From Plantago major (lineage: Eukaryota > Streptophyta > Magnoliopsida > Lamiales > Plantaginaceae), in contig CM048843.1 in assembly GCA_026545765.1 (NCBI GenBank), forward strand, positions 12,051,501 to 12,115,500: 64,000 nucleotides of DNA, in the 5' to 3' direction. Within the stretch, counting starts at the first letter, position 1; the number at the start of each line of letters is the position of its first letter. Of the stretch, positions 34,077-46,420 are shown piece by piece. The translations under genes were made by a program, and so were the position numbers. Below the pieces are notes generated by a model. The model searched no databases and was not told the origin of the DNA. It was given only the letters and a program-made list of their open reading frames with translations.

Positions 34077-37000
34077 GCTTTTTCTGTTGCTACTTCCCCT
34101 AACAATGCTGGAAAATGGTACTTTGACAGTGGTTGCTCTAGGCACATGACCGGTAACCCGTCAAATTTGTCAAATTTTGTAGCTCAAAAGACAGGTACGG
34201 TAACATATGGAGGAGGATACCAAAGCAAAATACTTGGAAAGGGAACACTGTGCCTTAAAGGATATCCGAAACTCTCAAATGTTCTTCTTGTTGAGGGTTT
34301 AACGGCTAATCTTGTCAGTATAAGCCACCTGTGTGATGATGATCTGAAAGTCAAGTTTGATAAACGTTCTTGCAAAGTTTATACTTGTGTGGACAAATTA
34401 ACTGTAATGACAGGTGTGAGATCACAGGACAACTGCTATGTGATGGATATTCCTCTCAAATGCAATGTTGCTCAACATGAAGATGCAACATTGTGGCATA
34501 AGAAATTGGGACATGTCAATTACAGAAATCTGGAGAAGATCATCAAAAACAATGTGGTGACAGGAGTGCCGAAGCTTACCAATGTAGGGAAACATGTGTG
34601 TGGCGACTGCCTTATGGGAAAACAAACCTAGGCGATACATCAACCACTTCTGATTGAAGGACAACAAAGAGGTACTTTTAACTGCTTTGAACTCCTGCAT
34701 ATGGATCTCATGGGTCCTATAGAAGCTAAAAGTTTAGGAGGAGCCTGGTATATCTATGTTATAGTTGATGATTTTTCTAGATAGACTTGGGTCAATTTTT
34801 TGAAAGAAAAATCAGAAACTTTTGAATCCTTCAAAAACTCGCATGCAAAATGTTGTAATCAGTACTCTACTCTTGTTCAAAGAATTCGATCTGACCATGG
34901 TAAAGAATTCGAGAATCAATTCTTTGATAAGTACTGTGAAAAGAAAGGGAGCATGCATGAATACTCAGCTCCTAAGACACCACAACAAAATGGTGTTGCT
35001 GAAAGGAAAAACAGGACTCTTCAAGAAATGGCCAGAGTGATGTTGAGCTCAATGAACCTATCAAAAAGGTTGTGGGCTGAAGCTGTGAACACTGCTTGTC
35101 ACATAATCAATCGTGTCTATCTTCGTCCAGGTTCTCTGACCACTCCCTACGAGATGTTGAAAAGGTACTCTCAAAATAGTCAAGCATATAGAATATACAA
35201 TCCTAGATTGCAAACTATACAAGAGTCTGTGAATGTTTCCTTTGATGACTCTAAGCCCTATGCCCAGAAGAAGATCTCTGCAGGTGCTGAACAGGTTATT
35301 GACTAAACCTCTGATTCTTCTACACATGAGAACGTACCAAAAACTGTGACTCCAGCTGTTGATCAAAGTGAAAGAACCCATGATGAGGGCAATGTTGTGC
35401 CAACATCCCCCCTGTGCAATGATGACTCAACATTAAGTTCAACATCCCAGATTTTCACTCAGGATGAAGAACAAGCTGATCCCCACAATGAGACTGAGGC
35501 TGAATCTGACAATCCATCTGGCATTAATGCTGCACCTATGTCTCCTAACTCACGAAAGGATCCTCCTCCTAGAATTCGCAAAGATCATCCCAATTCCCAA
35601 GTAATTGGAAATCCAGGAGGAAGGACATTGAGGGGAAACACGCGCAAAAATTACAAGGAAACACTCAGACTTGCTGAAATATGTCACTCTGTAAGTTCCT
35701 CGTGCTTTGTTTCGTTAATTGAACCTAAAAATGTGAAAGAAGCTCTTGCTGATGATTTTTGGATAGAAGCAATGCAAGATGAACTTCGTCAATTCCAAAC
35801 AAATGAAGTCTGGACTCTTGTTCCCGCCCCCATAATATAAATGTCATAGGCACCAAGTGGATATTCAAAAATAAGAGTGATGAAAGGGGATAATTGTAAA
35901 AAACAAAGCCAGATTGGTTGCTCAAGGTTACACTCAAGTGGAAGGCATTGATTTTGATGAGACCTTCACTCCTGTTGCTAGATTAGAATCCATTCGCTTG
36001 CTCCTAGCCATAGCATGTTGTCTTAACATAAAACTCAACCAAATGGATGTTAAAGGAGCTTTCTTGAATGGTTACATTGAAAAAGAAGTGTATGTTGAAC
36101 AATCTAGATGGTTTGAAGATCCTCTTTACCCTGACCATGTTTTTAAACTAAGAAAAGCATTGTATGGTTTGAAACAAGCCCCGCGCGCTTGGTATGCTAG
36201 GTTGACAGAATTCCTAGTTGGGTTAGGATTTAAAAGGGGTGAGGGAGATCAAACTCTGTTTATCCTCAGGAAAGGAAAAGACATCTGCATTGCTCAAATC
36301 TATGTTGATGATATTGTATTTGGTGCTACTAACCTCTCCTTGCTAGATCAGTTTGTTCAAGCCATGACAGGAACCTTTGAGATGAGTATGATTGGTGAAC
36401 TCAGTTTCTTCTTGGGGCTCCAGATATAGCAGAAACAGGATGGCCTCTTTATCTCTCAAGAGAAATATGCCAAGAATCTTATCACAAAATTTGGTCTGGA
36501 AAATGCCAAACCTTAAAGACTCCCATGGCTACTTCAAAGAAACTTCGAGCCGATGTTGGGGACGATGTTGACCCAACATTGTATAGATCAATGATTGGAA
36601 GTCTCTTGTATCTCTCAGCCACCAGACCTGACATCATGTTCTCTGTTTGTGTGTGTGCCAGGTATCAATCCAAACCCAAAATATCTCATTTAACTGCTGT
36701 CAAAAGAATCATTAGATATATATCAGGAACTGTTAATCTTGGATTATGGTATGCATGTGATTCAAACACTAATCTGTTGGGATTTAGTGATTACGATTGG
36801 TGACTTAGATGATCGAAAATCAACGAGTGGAGGTTGTTTTATCTTGGACCAAATCTTATGTCATGGTATAGTAAGAAACAAAATTGTGTCTCTCTCTATT
36901 CTTTGAATATGTAGGAATTTGGGAGTTGTGTGTCTCAACTAATTTGGCTGAACAATATGCTGCATGAATATGGGTTCCAAAGTGACACTCTTTTGATGTT

Positions 37001-37226
37001 TTGTGATAACTTAAGTGCCATTCACATTTCCAAGAACCCTGTTCAACACTCACGCACCAAGCATATAGACATTCGACATCATTTTCTTAGAGACCTAGTC
37101 TCCAAACAAATTATTGACATACAACACATTGATACCACAAATCAGTTAGCTGACATTTTCACAAAGCCCCTTGATGAGGAGAGATTCTTCAGTTTGAGAA
37201 GGTCTCTTGGTCTTTGCACTATTTGA
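34077..37226 (+). pseudogene. pol: pol of element D: protease, integrase, RT, RNase H (broken)
   Basis: Protease active site YFDSGCSRHMTG (Asp codon 34125). Pre-integrase zinc region with WHKKLGHVNY and CGDCLMGKQ. Integrase with HMDLMGP, RSDHGKEF and [15 protein letters not shown], so all three catalytic acidic residues are present although stops occur at 34629 and in FSR-TW. The integrase C-terminal G-C-x-C region after YEML is deleted. RT runs from 35700, with YVDD at 36301-36312 and YGLKQAPRAWYA. A stop follows FLGLQ. RNase H 36525-37226 lacks a clean middle but keeps CDNLSAI and TKPL. It ends at TGA 37224. Inactive as written. Confidence 0.88.
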
Positions 37227-38643
37227 TAGGATTTGCTGCAAGCATAACATCACGGTCAACATTGACTTCAATGTTTATCTAGTGTTGTCTTTTTTTTTTG
37301 TGCTGTTTAATTTTTTTTTCCCTTTCTTCTTGTGTGTCAATGTGATTTCTGTGCTTCTGTGCTGGTCGATGGCTGTTCCTGATTTGTAGCTTACAATGGT
37401 GATGCTTAGGGGTTGAAAGACTGTTTGAAACCAAGGTTTAAAGGGATTGAGTCTCCTGTGTGTTTGCTTTATGTAAAACCCACTTTTACTGCTTTTTGGC
37501 TATTTTTACTCGTACCTTGACTCGCACTTGATGTTGCCTCCTGTCCTTTATGCTTAATAAATCTATTGAATTATGATAAAAAGGGCTTGAAGTGTCTCCG
37601 TCGAGGATCGTGTTGGGCAAGTTTCAAATACTATCCAAATATCGACGTGGCCAATCTGTCATATGTCGTGAGGGTTGATGGCCTGTACTGGAAACCGACA
37701 CGCACAAAAGTGCCGATTCTCGTAATGCTGCTGGTTCGCTTTATGAGTACCAAATAACCCAATGTGGTCAAATGAGTGATCTTTATACCATGAGACGTGT
37801 GTTTGCCTAACTCCGCATAGGCTCCGGCTTTGGAGCGGATTCATACGTGTTCCAATTATTTGACATGGTTCACGGTCTCATGGTCACCCCCACTCAAACT
37901 TATGTTAATTGTTCAATTTCCTTTTTGAGGCGATGTTGGGTGTGTTTCTTTGGTATTCCTTTCTCTTTCTGACTTTGCCTGCAGCATCAGTGGTGTTAAT
38001 CGAATCTGCACATCTTGAGACTTGGTTTCCTGGCTGACTTACACTAAAAATGGTCTGATTTCCCGATGTTGTCATCAATGTTGAGCCAACATCCTGGTCA
38101 ACATTACCTGTACTTGAAGTACCTTTCTTTGCTGTGTTTTTGTGTGCACTTTCTGTGTTTTTTTGGGTTGGGTTTGAGGGGGAGTAATTTTGTGTCTTCC
38201 TACATCCGTTTTTTTTATTTGTTAAGTGTCTTACTCTTACCTGATCTTGATTTGTTTCCTAAACCAAAAGTGTACCTCCCTAGGTTGAGTTTTGAGAATC
38301 TCCTTCATTTTTGACCTAATTGATACGGTGGTCATTTGCTTTCCTTAATCTCATATTAACAGTTGTGTACAGATCTTGGTTTGTGTTTTGATATATATGG
38401 TTATGATCTTTGAAGCAAACCAACCAAAAACACTCCTTCAACCATATTACCTTCTCTCATTAGCCCACTTCTCCACCACTCACAAAAACTGCCACCTATC
38501 CAAACCACAATCATTACAAAAAAAAAAAAAAAAAACTTTTACTCCCAAACTCTTCACTTTCCCCTCACATTATTCACTTGTCACTCTCAACCAAACCACT
38601 CTCCCGCTCTTTCTCCTCCATCTCTGCATTCACGATCTGAACA
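37227..38643 (+). promoter_or_regulatory. Spacer with putative ORF3 promoter and leader (element D)
   Basis: No ORF of note. The palindrome-like AACATTG-ACTT-CAATGTT lies at 37258-37275, and one full palindrome at 38078. TATATAT at 38392-38398 is followed by about 245 nt of C/T/A-rich leader, including an A run at 38518-38535, up to AACAATGTCG at 38641. This is the composition of a plant 5' UTR. Promoter activity is inferred. Confidence 0.45.
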
Positions 38644-40644
38644 ATGTCGTCTCCAACAAAACCTGTCTTGCCCGGAGTTTCGTTGCAAACACCTGAGGGG
38701 GAGCAAGCATATCCTCTTCCCATCCGTGCCGAACCTGCCGATTTTGAGATTCCAGTCTTTGAGATAAGTGAGGATTCGGAAGAATGTGCTGAAAAATCCC
38801 CATCTCCAGTACCAAAACCACCATCTCCATCTTCAAAACCCCAAACAGAGTCGTCACCATCAAACCCCTCTCAGTTTGCTACAGAACCCTTGTTAAATTG
38901 GGAAACATGCCAGTCGACTTGCCACAAGATCTTAGGGATGATGATGAAAGCCCAATGGGGATAGAGAAAGATGCTCCCATGGAGGATGCCGGGAATGTTC
39001 CCATGGAGGATGCTGGGAAAGATGTTGAACATACTGAAATTCAACATGCAGATCTGAGAGAAAACCCCCAAAACCCTTCATCTGTTGAAAAAGATGATGT
39101 ACAACAACCTGACAAAACAGGGGAAACGGCTACTGATGGCCTGAATGGTGATGAGAATCAGACAAGCATGCACTCTGAAAATGTTGAGAAACCCGCAGAT
39201 GAGCCTACTATTGAACCAGTTGTGGTGGAAGATTGGCAGTCAGATGACTTAGAGAAAACAGAAAGTGACTCTATGAATATAGATGAGGATGTTGTTTCAA
39301 CATCAGTCGCTCATGATGATAACGATGATGAAAACTCTGATGATATGGAGGATTATGAGCCAGAAACAGAAGATGACTCTAAGGATGAGTCAATGGTTGA
39401 TGAAGAAGATCTGAGCAACACAGATGAAAGCTCAGATGACTCTGAAGAGTATGAAGCTGAGACAGAGGAAGAATCTGAAGAAGAATCACTTGATGATGAG
39501 GATGTCATTCTTGGAGAAGATCAGATTGAAGATCATGAGGTAAATGATCTACCCTCTGAACCTGTTTTTACAGATGGTTCTGATTTGGATGAAGATGCAG
39601 TCTCTCATTTGTTCTATGATAACAAGAATCTAGAAAAATATGAGAAAATCAAAAATAATGCTATAGATGTTGAGAAGATAATTAAAGAGGAATCATTTGA
39701 AGAGTGTAACTTAGTTGCCTATCTGAAGAAAAGGAATCTCTATCATGCTGTTACCCAATATGCTGCTTTTGTTCCTGAAATCATCAGAGAATTCTATGCT
39801 CATTTATCTGAGAATTTTGGTATTGAAGGGCATGGTAAGCATCACTGTGTGTATCTTAGGGGTGATGTATTTTTCTTGACTTCTAAGGACATCAATACAG
39901 TGCTGCATAGAAATAGGGATGAGGTTGAGACTCCTGTGGAGGTGACTATGGATGAGATTGCTAGAGAGCTAACTGCAGGAAAATTAAAATCTTGGCCTAC
40001 TGGGACTCTAGACCTGAAATATTGTTGTTCCCTAGTCTCTGTTCTTGCCAGGATCTGCTTGTACAACTGGCTGCCATCTTCTAATAACAACAAGCTCAGT
40101 CAAGAGGCAGCCATGTTGCTCTACAGGATCAAAATGGGATACAATGTCAATCTGGGAGAAAGGATTCTCAAGCATCTAGAAAATTCCAAGAATAGAGGGA
40201 TCAGAGGCCATTTGATTCTCCCATCCACCATATTTGCTGTCCTTCAGATGCAGGGTATTGAGGTCAAAGCCAATGATGTCTATCATTCCAACTTCAAATC
40301 CATCACAGTCACCAAACAACTGCTGGAAACACATGACAGGATCTGTGATCTTCCTTGGGTAGATCCTGATGTTTCTGTGAACATGGATGTGGAGGAGAAT
40401 ATTCCTCTTTCTATCAAAGGCGATGCACCGCATACTCAGAAGTCTTGCTCAACGTTCCAATGTTGACCTACATGTTGGTTCAACATTGATCCCTAACATT
40501 GAAACTCTGTCTGCAGGTATTCTAACTGAACAGGACAAGCTGATTCTAGAGCAAATCAAAGGGCTTGATGAGCAGATCTCAAACAATCTGAAGTTCAGAA
40601 GTACTCTAGTTTCTTTTCTTTCCTCAAAAAAAGAGGGAGAATAG
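38644..40644 (+). pseudogene. ORF3 of element D (acidic, plant transposon-associated domain)
   Basis: The ATG at 38644 opens MSSPTKPVLPGVSLQTPEGE. A frameshift near 38905 moves to a 522-codon frame (to 40466) and another near 40430 moves to the last frame, ending KKEGE at TAG 40642; about 660 residues in all. Residues 90-300 are extremely acidic (D/E/S-rich). A globular region follows with EFYAHLSENFGIEGHGKHH, YLRGDVFFLTSKDINTVLHR and YRIKMGYNVNLGERILKHL, reminiscent of the 'putative plant transposon protein' family found near plant retroelements. A C-terminal helix follows. No signal peptide or membrane span. No introns needed. Confidence 0.75.
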
Positions 40645-40823
40645 ATAACTTGAGTTCATTTTTCCTTGATTCTGTGTTGAACAATTATATTTTTTGTGGG
40701 TCTGTAATATTTTAAATTCTCTTGAACATTTCTTAATTTATGCAGTTAAGGGGAGAATAGATCTTTAGCAGTTCTTAGTTATGTTTCTATTAATCTCTTG
40801 TTTTGTTTTGTGATGAAAGACTA

Positions 40824-40839
40824 AGATTAAGGGGGAGAT
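40824..40839 (+). other. Polypurine tract, element D
   Basis: AAGATTAAGGGGGAGA immediately before the 3' LTR. Similar purine runs occur at 40625-40643 and 40747-40757. Confidence 0.75.
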
Positions 40840-41671
40840 TGAAAGTGCAGTATGCACTTATATTTTGATAATCTTGTCTTTCAATAATCAGTTCCAAGTT
40901 TGTGTTTGTTGTTATTTGTGAAGCTGCAGGACTTCCAATGTTGTATAACATTGTGACAGGATAGAGTTCAATGCTGGCATAACATTGAAGATATAACATT
41001 GCGGTAGACATCAAAGACAAAGCACATCAAGGTGAAACTTGATGGAAGTATTGACAAATCGAACAAGAGATGATTTAAGGAAAAAGAACAGCTTGTGGTG
41101 AAAGCAAGAAGGATTATATTTTATGAAGAATCGAAATATGGGAATTTCCTTCTATGCGTATATTGAAGAAAACAAGTAAACGGAAAATTGCCTTTGCTGA
41201 GATTCTATTGCCTTTCGACATAGATAGAAGATGTCGATATCTCAAGTATATATATGCAAGGATTCAGCAAAGCAAGGTAGAGCCTTTCTTGATGATCAAT
41301 CGAGATTTTATTAAAAGAGTTTAGGGTTCTTGTTTTCTGCTAGCTTTAGAGTTTGTCTAAGAGTATTCATTGTTGGAATAACTCTTTCAAACATCAACCT
41401 AGAATAGCTTTTACTGTTGGTTCTTCTAGGGCTAGTTTTGGTTGTTTAAGCAATCGTTTGTGATTGTATTAAACCTTGTTGATTAGATCTACTTTTCCTG
41501 TCAGTAGATATTTTGCCTAAGGCGCTGCCAATATATTGGCTTGGTAATAGAAGTTTCATTATTATTCATCCGCTGCTATCTGTTAACTGTAGACAGTGAT
41601 GAACAACATTGTTGGCAACATTGTCTGTTGGTCTAATTCCAAGTACCAATCCGGGATCTTAAGTTCTAACA
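40840..41671 (+). repeat. 3' LTR of D
   Basis: 832 bp, TGAAAGTGCAG... to TTCTAACA. Almost identical to the 5' LTR, so insertion is recent; differences cluster at CAG/CTG sites near 41027-41042 and near 41578-41605. Confidence 0.92.
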
Positions 41672-42198
41672 GATACCATCCTTTCTGAAAGATGTTTTGG
41701 GAAGGCCAATCACTAACTCTTTCTTGGCAAGTTTGTTCAGAGTTTTGAAATTCAAGTGACTCATTCTTTTGTGCCACAACCAGTGCTCTTCTGTGTGACC
41801 TGATTGACTCACCATGAGACATTCTTCTGTTGTGTCAGATGCCCAGTCGGCAACATAAAGACTGCCTTTCCGCCGAGCAACCAAGACTGTCTGCTTTGAC
41901 TCATTGTCTATAAGTTTGCAATACTTTGCTTTGAATTTCAAAGAATCCTTATGCAAACCTGGCTCATGCTAAATAGATTATATTTCAAACCCTTAACATG
42001 TAATACGTCAGTGATAGTTAATGATCCTAATTTGACGTTGCCAAATCCCAGAGAGGGATTTAATTCTCCTCCAGCAAATCTGATGTCTGGTCCATTGTTG
42101 CAAGCTTTGTAATTGACCAGATTTGCTTTGTCTCCTGTCATGTGCTTTCCGCATCCACTATCGAATAGCCATTGAGCCTTATTCCAAGAGGCATTCTG
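41672..42198 (-). pseudogene. pol: pol of element C, protease and pre-integrase part
   Basis: Starts QNASWNKAQWLFDSG with the protease D-S-G. It includes the region with LNPSLGFGNVKLG and, after a short deletion near 41940, WHKRMSHLNFKTLNKL and the start of the zinc region. D is inserted at 41671/31199; the Cys pair of the zinc region lies on the other side. Part of one pol with 31199-28383. Confidence 0.88.
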
Positions 42199-42218
42199 CA
42201 CAAAACAGGAAACAGGAG

Positions 42219-44559
42219 TTAGGTTCTTGCTTCAGAGATAGAACCATTTAGACTAAACATTCTTCCAGTAGGAATCCACATTTTAGTGAATTTCTTGGGA
42301 GTTTGTTTTTGTCTAACTTGATCAAAAGGAGATGCAATAAAATTAGTAATTTTGATCTCAATTTTCCTTCTTTGGTGTTTCTAGGTGTTCCTTTTGGTGC
42401 TTTCTGGACCCTGGGTTTCTGGGATTGCTTTTCAACAAACTTAGCCTTTCTGGCCAGGTTCCTTCTAGCTCTGGCATTCAGTTTTTCAGTGGCTTGAGAT
42501 TTCTTCCACTTACATCTGTTACGTGCAATATCGCCATTGTTCTTGTCCTTCCTTATATTGTTGCAGAAGAATTTTCCAATAGCACGATAGCCAATGCCAT
42601 TTCGAACACCTTTGGATTTCTGAATACGTTCTTCAGAAGCCTTACTAGTTTCTGCACCATCTTTATTTTCATAAAATGGTACAGTAGAGAATTTGCCTAT
42701 TCCAGCAATTCTTCCTTTCCTAGTAATATAACAATGTGGATGGTTACGTGTCTGAGGGTTGTATTTCTTTTCAGAAACCTCATCCACAAGTTTCTTGTGA
42801 ACTTGTTGTTCTTTCAAAGGTTGGGTTGCTACTCCTTTTCCTTTGCCAGCTACCCTAGCTTTCTGACCAATGCTATAGGTGGTTGAAGAACCATTCTGTT
42901 GACTTTTTACAAAGGTCAACCTTTCATCACTCTTCTTCAGAGGAGATGAATTACTCGATTGTTCATCGAGTCCAAGTCCACCTTTCTCAGAGGGATCTCT
43001 TAGATAGGATTGAACCTCAGTGAGAGTGTCACTAGCCTTTGCATAAGATTGGAAGGATAGCTCTTTCTTTCTGAGTTCTTCATTCTCAGAAAGCAGCTTC
43101 ATCATTTTCTTGGTAAGTTCATTCAAGGCTAGTTTGTGAGAATTTTCCTTCTCAGATATCTGAGATTTCAGAAAGGCTATTTCAGCATTCTTGTTTTCAG
43201 ATACTCTGATTAGCTTAGTAACCTCTTTTTCAAGAGTTTCCTTGCTTTCCTCTAGAATTCTGGTTTTGGATTGTGCTTCCAGAAATTCTTTCTCACGATC
43301 CAATTCACTCTTGACCAACTCCAGATCCTCAATTCCATCATCACTCTCATAGTACAGAAATTGTGAATTGGTAGTTACCTCATCAGCCATAAGACACATT
43401 TCAATGTTGGAGATGTCTGGACCAGCAATCTCAGCAACTCCACACATTTCTTTCTTCTTCAGGCCGAAGTCAATTACATCATGGGTGATTCCACACAATT
43501 CTGGTGATGGTAGGTTTGAGTCATCTGAATCTTCATCTTCAGAATCTGTCTCAAAGTCTAGAGCATCTAGTTGAATTTGAATCTTCTTCCTTTCTTCAGT
43601 CAGTAAGGCCCTTTGATTTCTCTTGAAATTTCTTCTGTCCTTCTTGTCACCTGTCTTGAGCTTGTTTAAAGCAGGACAATCTCTCTTGAAGTGACCAGGC
43701 TTTTGACAATAGAAGCAGATATCATTTCCTATTTCTGACTTTCAAGATTAACACCTTTACGAATGGGGTGTTCAGAGAGTTGTTCACTTGTATGTTCTTG
43801 TACTGATGATAGTTTGGGCCAAGATGCTTTTTCAGCTTTTCTTTTGCTTTTCTTCTCTCAATCTCTTGACTCACAAATTTCTTCATGTGTCTTACTGCAA
43901 GAGCATTTTCTTCAGATGCTTCTTTGGTATTCTTCTTTTCAGAAGTGCCTTGAGAAACTAGAGCAACACTTTGCAATTTTTCAGCTATTTGTTCTCTCTG
44001 AGTTGTCTCATAGTCTACAGTAGCAAGATGAGAGAAGAGCTCTACTGGAGTAATATTTGGCATCCCTTGATTGAAATAAAAGAACTTATTGTGTTCCCAG
44101 TTGTGATTGAGACTTCTGACAATAGTCTTAATCTTTTCTGACTGGGAGTATTTATTGCTTTCACCAAGTGCAGCCATATCACTCATATGTGTAGTAAATC
44201 TGAAATCAAGTTCTTCTAGAGTTTCAGTCGGACCTTGTTTGAAGTTTTGGAACTTCAATTTAAGAACTTCGAACTTGTTTTCTTTGATTTTCTCTGTTCC
44301 GGCACAGATTTCTTCAATCAATTTCGTGCAACTTTCATTGCTTTAGCACCCTACGCTTTACATCAGTATATGCTCAGTGTCGATCGATGATTATATTACT
44401 ATCTTGACCATCCAATCTGTCTCTTGGCATCTTGGATGTCGAGCTCTTGGCTTGTCTTCATATATAATGCTTCCACGAGCAACATGACCACTATCACTAG
44501 CAGCCATGTCCTCGCTTCCATCTTCCTTATCTGAGGCATTTCTTCCATCAGACACCTCA
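42219..44559 (-). pseudogene. gag: gag of element C, main part
   Basis: Continues the gag start at 58062-57909 after element E. 44320-44450 is a garbled patch. Then a 199-codon frame (44321-43722) holds FQNFKQGPTETLEELDFRFT. The CCHC knuckle is at 43676-43717, then a 416-codon frame (43498-42248) with an acidic part and coiled coil (LEKEVTKLIRVSENKNAEIA), then a basic tail. The conserved gag terminator TAA is at 42221. A 2-bp difference from A near 42370 (ACCAAAGAAGG versus ACCACAAGAAGG) changes the last ~40 codons. Confidence 0.88.
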
Positions 44560-45062
44560 TGTTGGTCCAGATAACGGCAAAGTAAAAGACTAAGGGGGGG
44601 GGGGGGGTGAATAGTCTTTTAAAACTTTTGTCGATAAAAACTATTTCTCAGATATCTGTGGACACTTTCCTTGTTTTCCAGATGGACCTCTTGACTTCTC
44701 AGATATGTCTTGTGACATGATTTGTTTAGCAATCATTCGCGTCTTCAAGAAATCTGGCCAAGGTATCTGCAAAACTATTTCAGTAATCTTGTGCAGTTTC
44801 TTCAAATCTTCAATGTCGTTGAACTTGTTCTGCTTGGATGTCTTCTTCTTGGTCTTCTCTTCATAAAATAAAAATTACATCTTGAGACCTAACATCCTAT
44901 ACAAGATTAGCTAGACTATCATACTTAGTGGGTTTCCTCTTTTACAATGTTCAAGTGAACCAAGAGTACTAATCACCTTTCTGAGACTAAGATAAGTCAT
45001 CATGTTGCTGATCAAAATCTAAACAGATATTTCTAACAAAATATCTAACAAAATTCCTAACA
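44560..45062 (-). repeat. 3' LTR of E
   Basis: 503 bp. It matches the 5' LTR with about four substitutions seen by eye, mostly C here versus T there. Relative to F's LTR about 1.1 kb in the middle is absent, including the TATA box and GCATTAAATGC. Confidence 0.9.
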
Positions 45063-45080
45063 AATTTCCCCCCTTTTGAT
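45063..45080 (-). other. Polypurine tract (element E)
   Basis: Minus strand ATCAAAAGGGGGGAAATT before the 3' LTR. 45081-45430 has no ORF. Confidence 0.8.
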
Positions 45081-45429
45081 CAGTCAACGATGACTATCTG
45101 ACCTATTACAAATCTGGATGAGTGAACAATCCAACACTTAATCATTTCTTAAGATTTTTCAATTCATTCAATTAAGTGCAGAAAGTAAACATCAACCAAA
45201 TCACAAGGTGTGATCTTTGCTGACAAGTTATCTTTTATAGAATACTATCTGAGAGTAAGTTCATCAGATAAGTTACAGTGAAAGATTACAGATAACTTCA
45301 ATACATAAAACAAGTTTAGCTCGATCACAAAATCTGACAAAAATACATAGTAAATTAGGACAACAGGAGTAGCCAAGCTCCAAGTAAACATCCAAATAGA
45401 CTAGTCTTCAAGTCTTCAAGTCTTCAACA

Positions 45430-46420
45430 GTAGTTCTATGGATCAGTCTGCAAATTTCCTATCTCCAAACCTTTTGATGTCATCAGAATAATCATAGAGA
45501 AGTGTTACGGAGCATCTCGGTGTCTCGCAAATCCACAGACCTCTTTGTAGGTTTTGGTAGGATTTTCTTGACAAAATGTTTGACCCAGATACTTTCTCCA
45601 CTTCGGGCATGCTCTATTACGAAATCTGAAAGCTTGAAGTATTCAGAGATAATCCTCGGATATCGATGTCACCCTTGTATTGATCTTGATTAGATAGAAC
45701 GACTCATAGGGTTCCACAATGAGTCTTGCTCTTGTGCTGTTCTGTGATATTGATTGCATGCACATCATCTGGCTTTCCATATGGACATTCATCAGAGAGG
45801 TCCTTTCTCATGGCTTCAGTTCTCTTGACAACTTCAAAATCCAACCAGGCTTTAACGTGATTGGTGTTGATCAAGGTTGGCTTATCTTTTCTCCATGCCA
45901 TAAGTTGTTTATGGATTGGTTCTGGAAATCTTGAATTTACCAGTAGATGCTTAAGTTCCAGAATCCAATAGCCATTTTTCTGATTGATGCACCTGTAGAC
46001 AGAGGAATCATTGTCATTCTTCACATACTCTATTTTGGCTTCTTCTGGCCTAAGTGGAAGTTGACTTTGTCTTTGCTCAGCTCTCAGTCTTGAATTCTCT
46101 TTGGGGTTGTTGCTTGAAGAACCACCCTAGATAGACTTGGTATTTCGAGAGGGTGTTTTAGCTGCTAGGGGCTTTGTAGCTATGGGCTCAGTTAGGCTTT
46201 CAATTTTCCTTTTTCTGTGAAGAGGAGCTTCATCTTCATCAGTTTCCTCATCATCATCAAGATTGAATCTTATGAGAGTTTTACAGCCTTCTTCATTGCC
46301 CAGGGACTTAATTTGACCTTCTTCTTCTTCTTCAGAAGATTCATCAATCCCTTTAACTTGTCTTCTCCTTGGAGCCTTGGTACTCCTTGGAGGTTTCTGT
46401 GCCATGGCCCTTGTTACCAT
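45430..46420 (-). pseudogene. ORF3 C-terminal region, element E
   Basis: 46420-46127 is basic/acidic (MVTRAMAQKPPRSTKAPRRR, then DESSEEEEE). 46024-45704 carries the conserved unknown domain (CINQKNGYWILELKHLLVN, WLDFEVVKRTEAMRKDL, CPYGKPDDVHA), clearly homologous to 14073-13489 and 22982-22419 but diverged. The domain's second half (45475-45690) is garbled at CAG/CTG sites. Conservation across subfamilies argues that this domain was functional. Confidence 0.65.

Larger units (their letters stand above)
33197..40486. repeat. Dispersed palindrome ATGTTGNNNCAACAT, element D
   Basis: Exact copies with a 3-nt centre are at 33197-33211 (GGA), 33910-33924 (TGA), 35392-35406 (TGC), 36565-36579 (ACC), 38078-38092 (AGC), 39289-39303 (TTT) and 40472-40486 (GTT). 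A copy with a 2-nt centre is at 34465-34478. Looser relatives are at 31298, 37258-37275 (AACATTG-ACTT-CAATGTT), 39022-39032 and in both LTRs (CAACATTGTTG). Copies fall in coding and non-coding parts alike; none was found in the other elements. Confidence 0.85.
31200..41671 (+). mobile_element. Copia/Sirevirus-type element D (separate family)
   Basis: 10,472 bp with LTRs at both ends, TG...CA termini, primer site and polypurine tract. It lies in C's pol with flanks GATAT (31195-31199) and GATAC (41672-41676), a TSD with one mismatch. Order: gag, protease, integrase, RT, RNase H, spacer with promoter, acidic ORF3. It is only distantly similar to the A/C/E/F group and carries its own dispersed palindrome. 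Confidence 0.92.

Noticed and set aside
38518..38535. A run in front of D's ORF3 as a processed-gene poly(A) tail
   Set aside because: It lies 5' of the ORF inside the leader, with no duplicated flanks.
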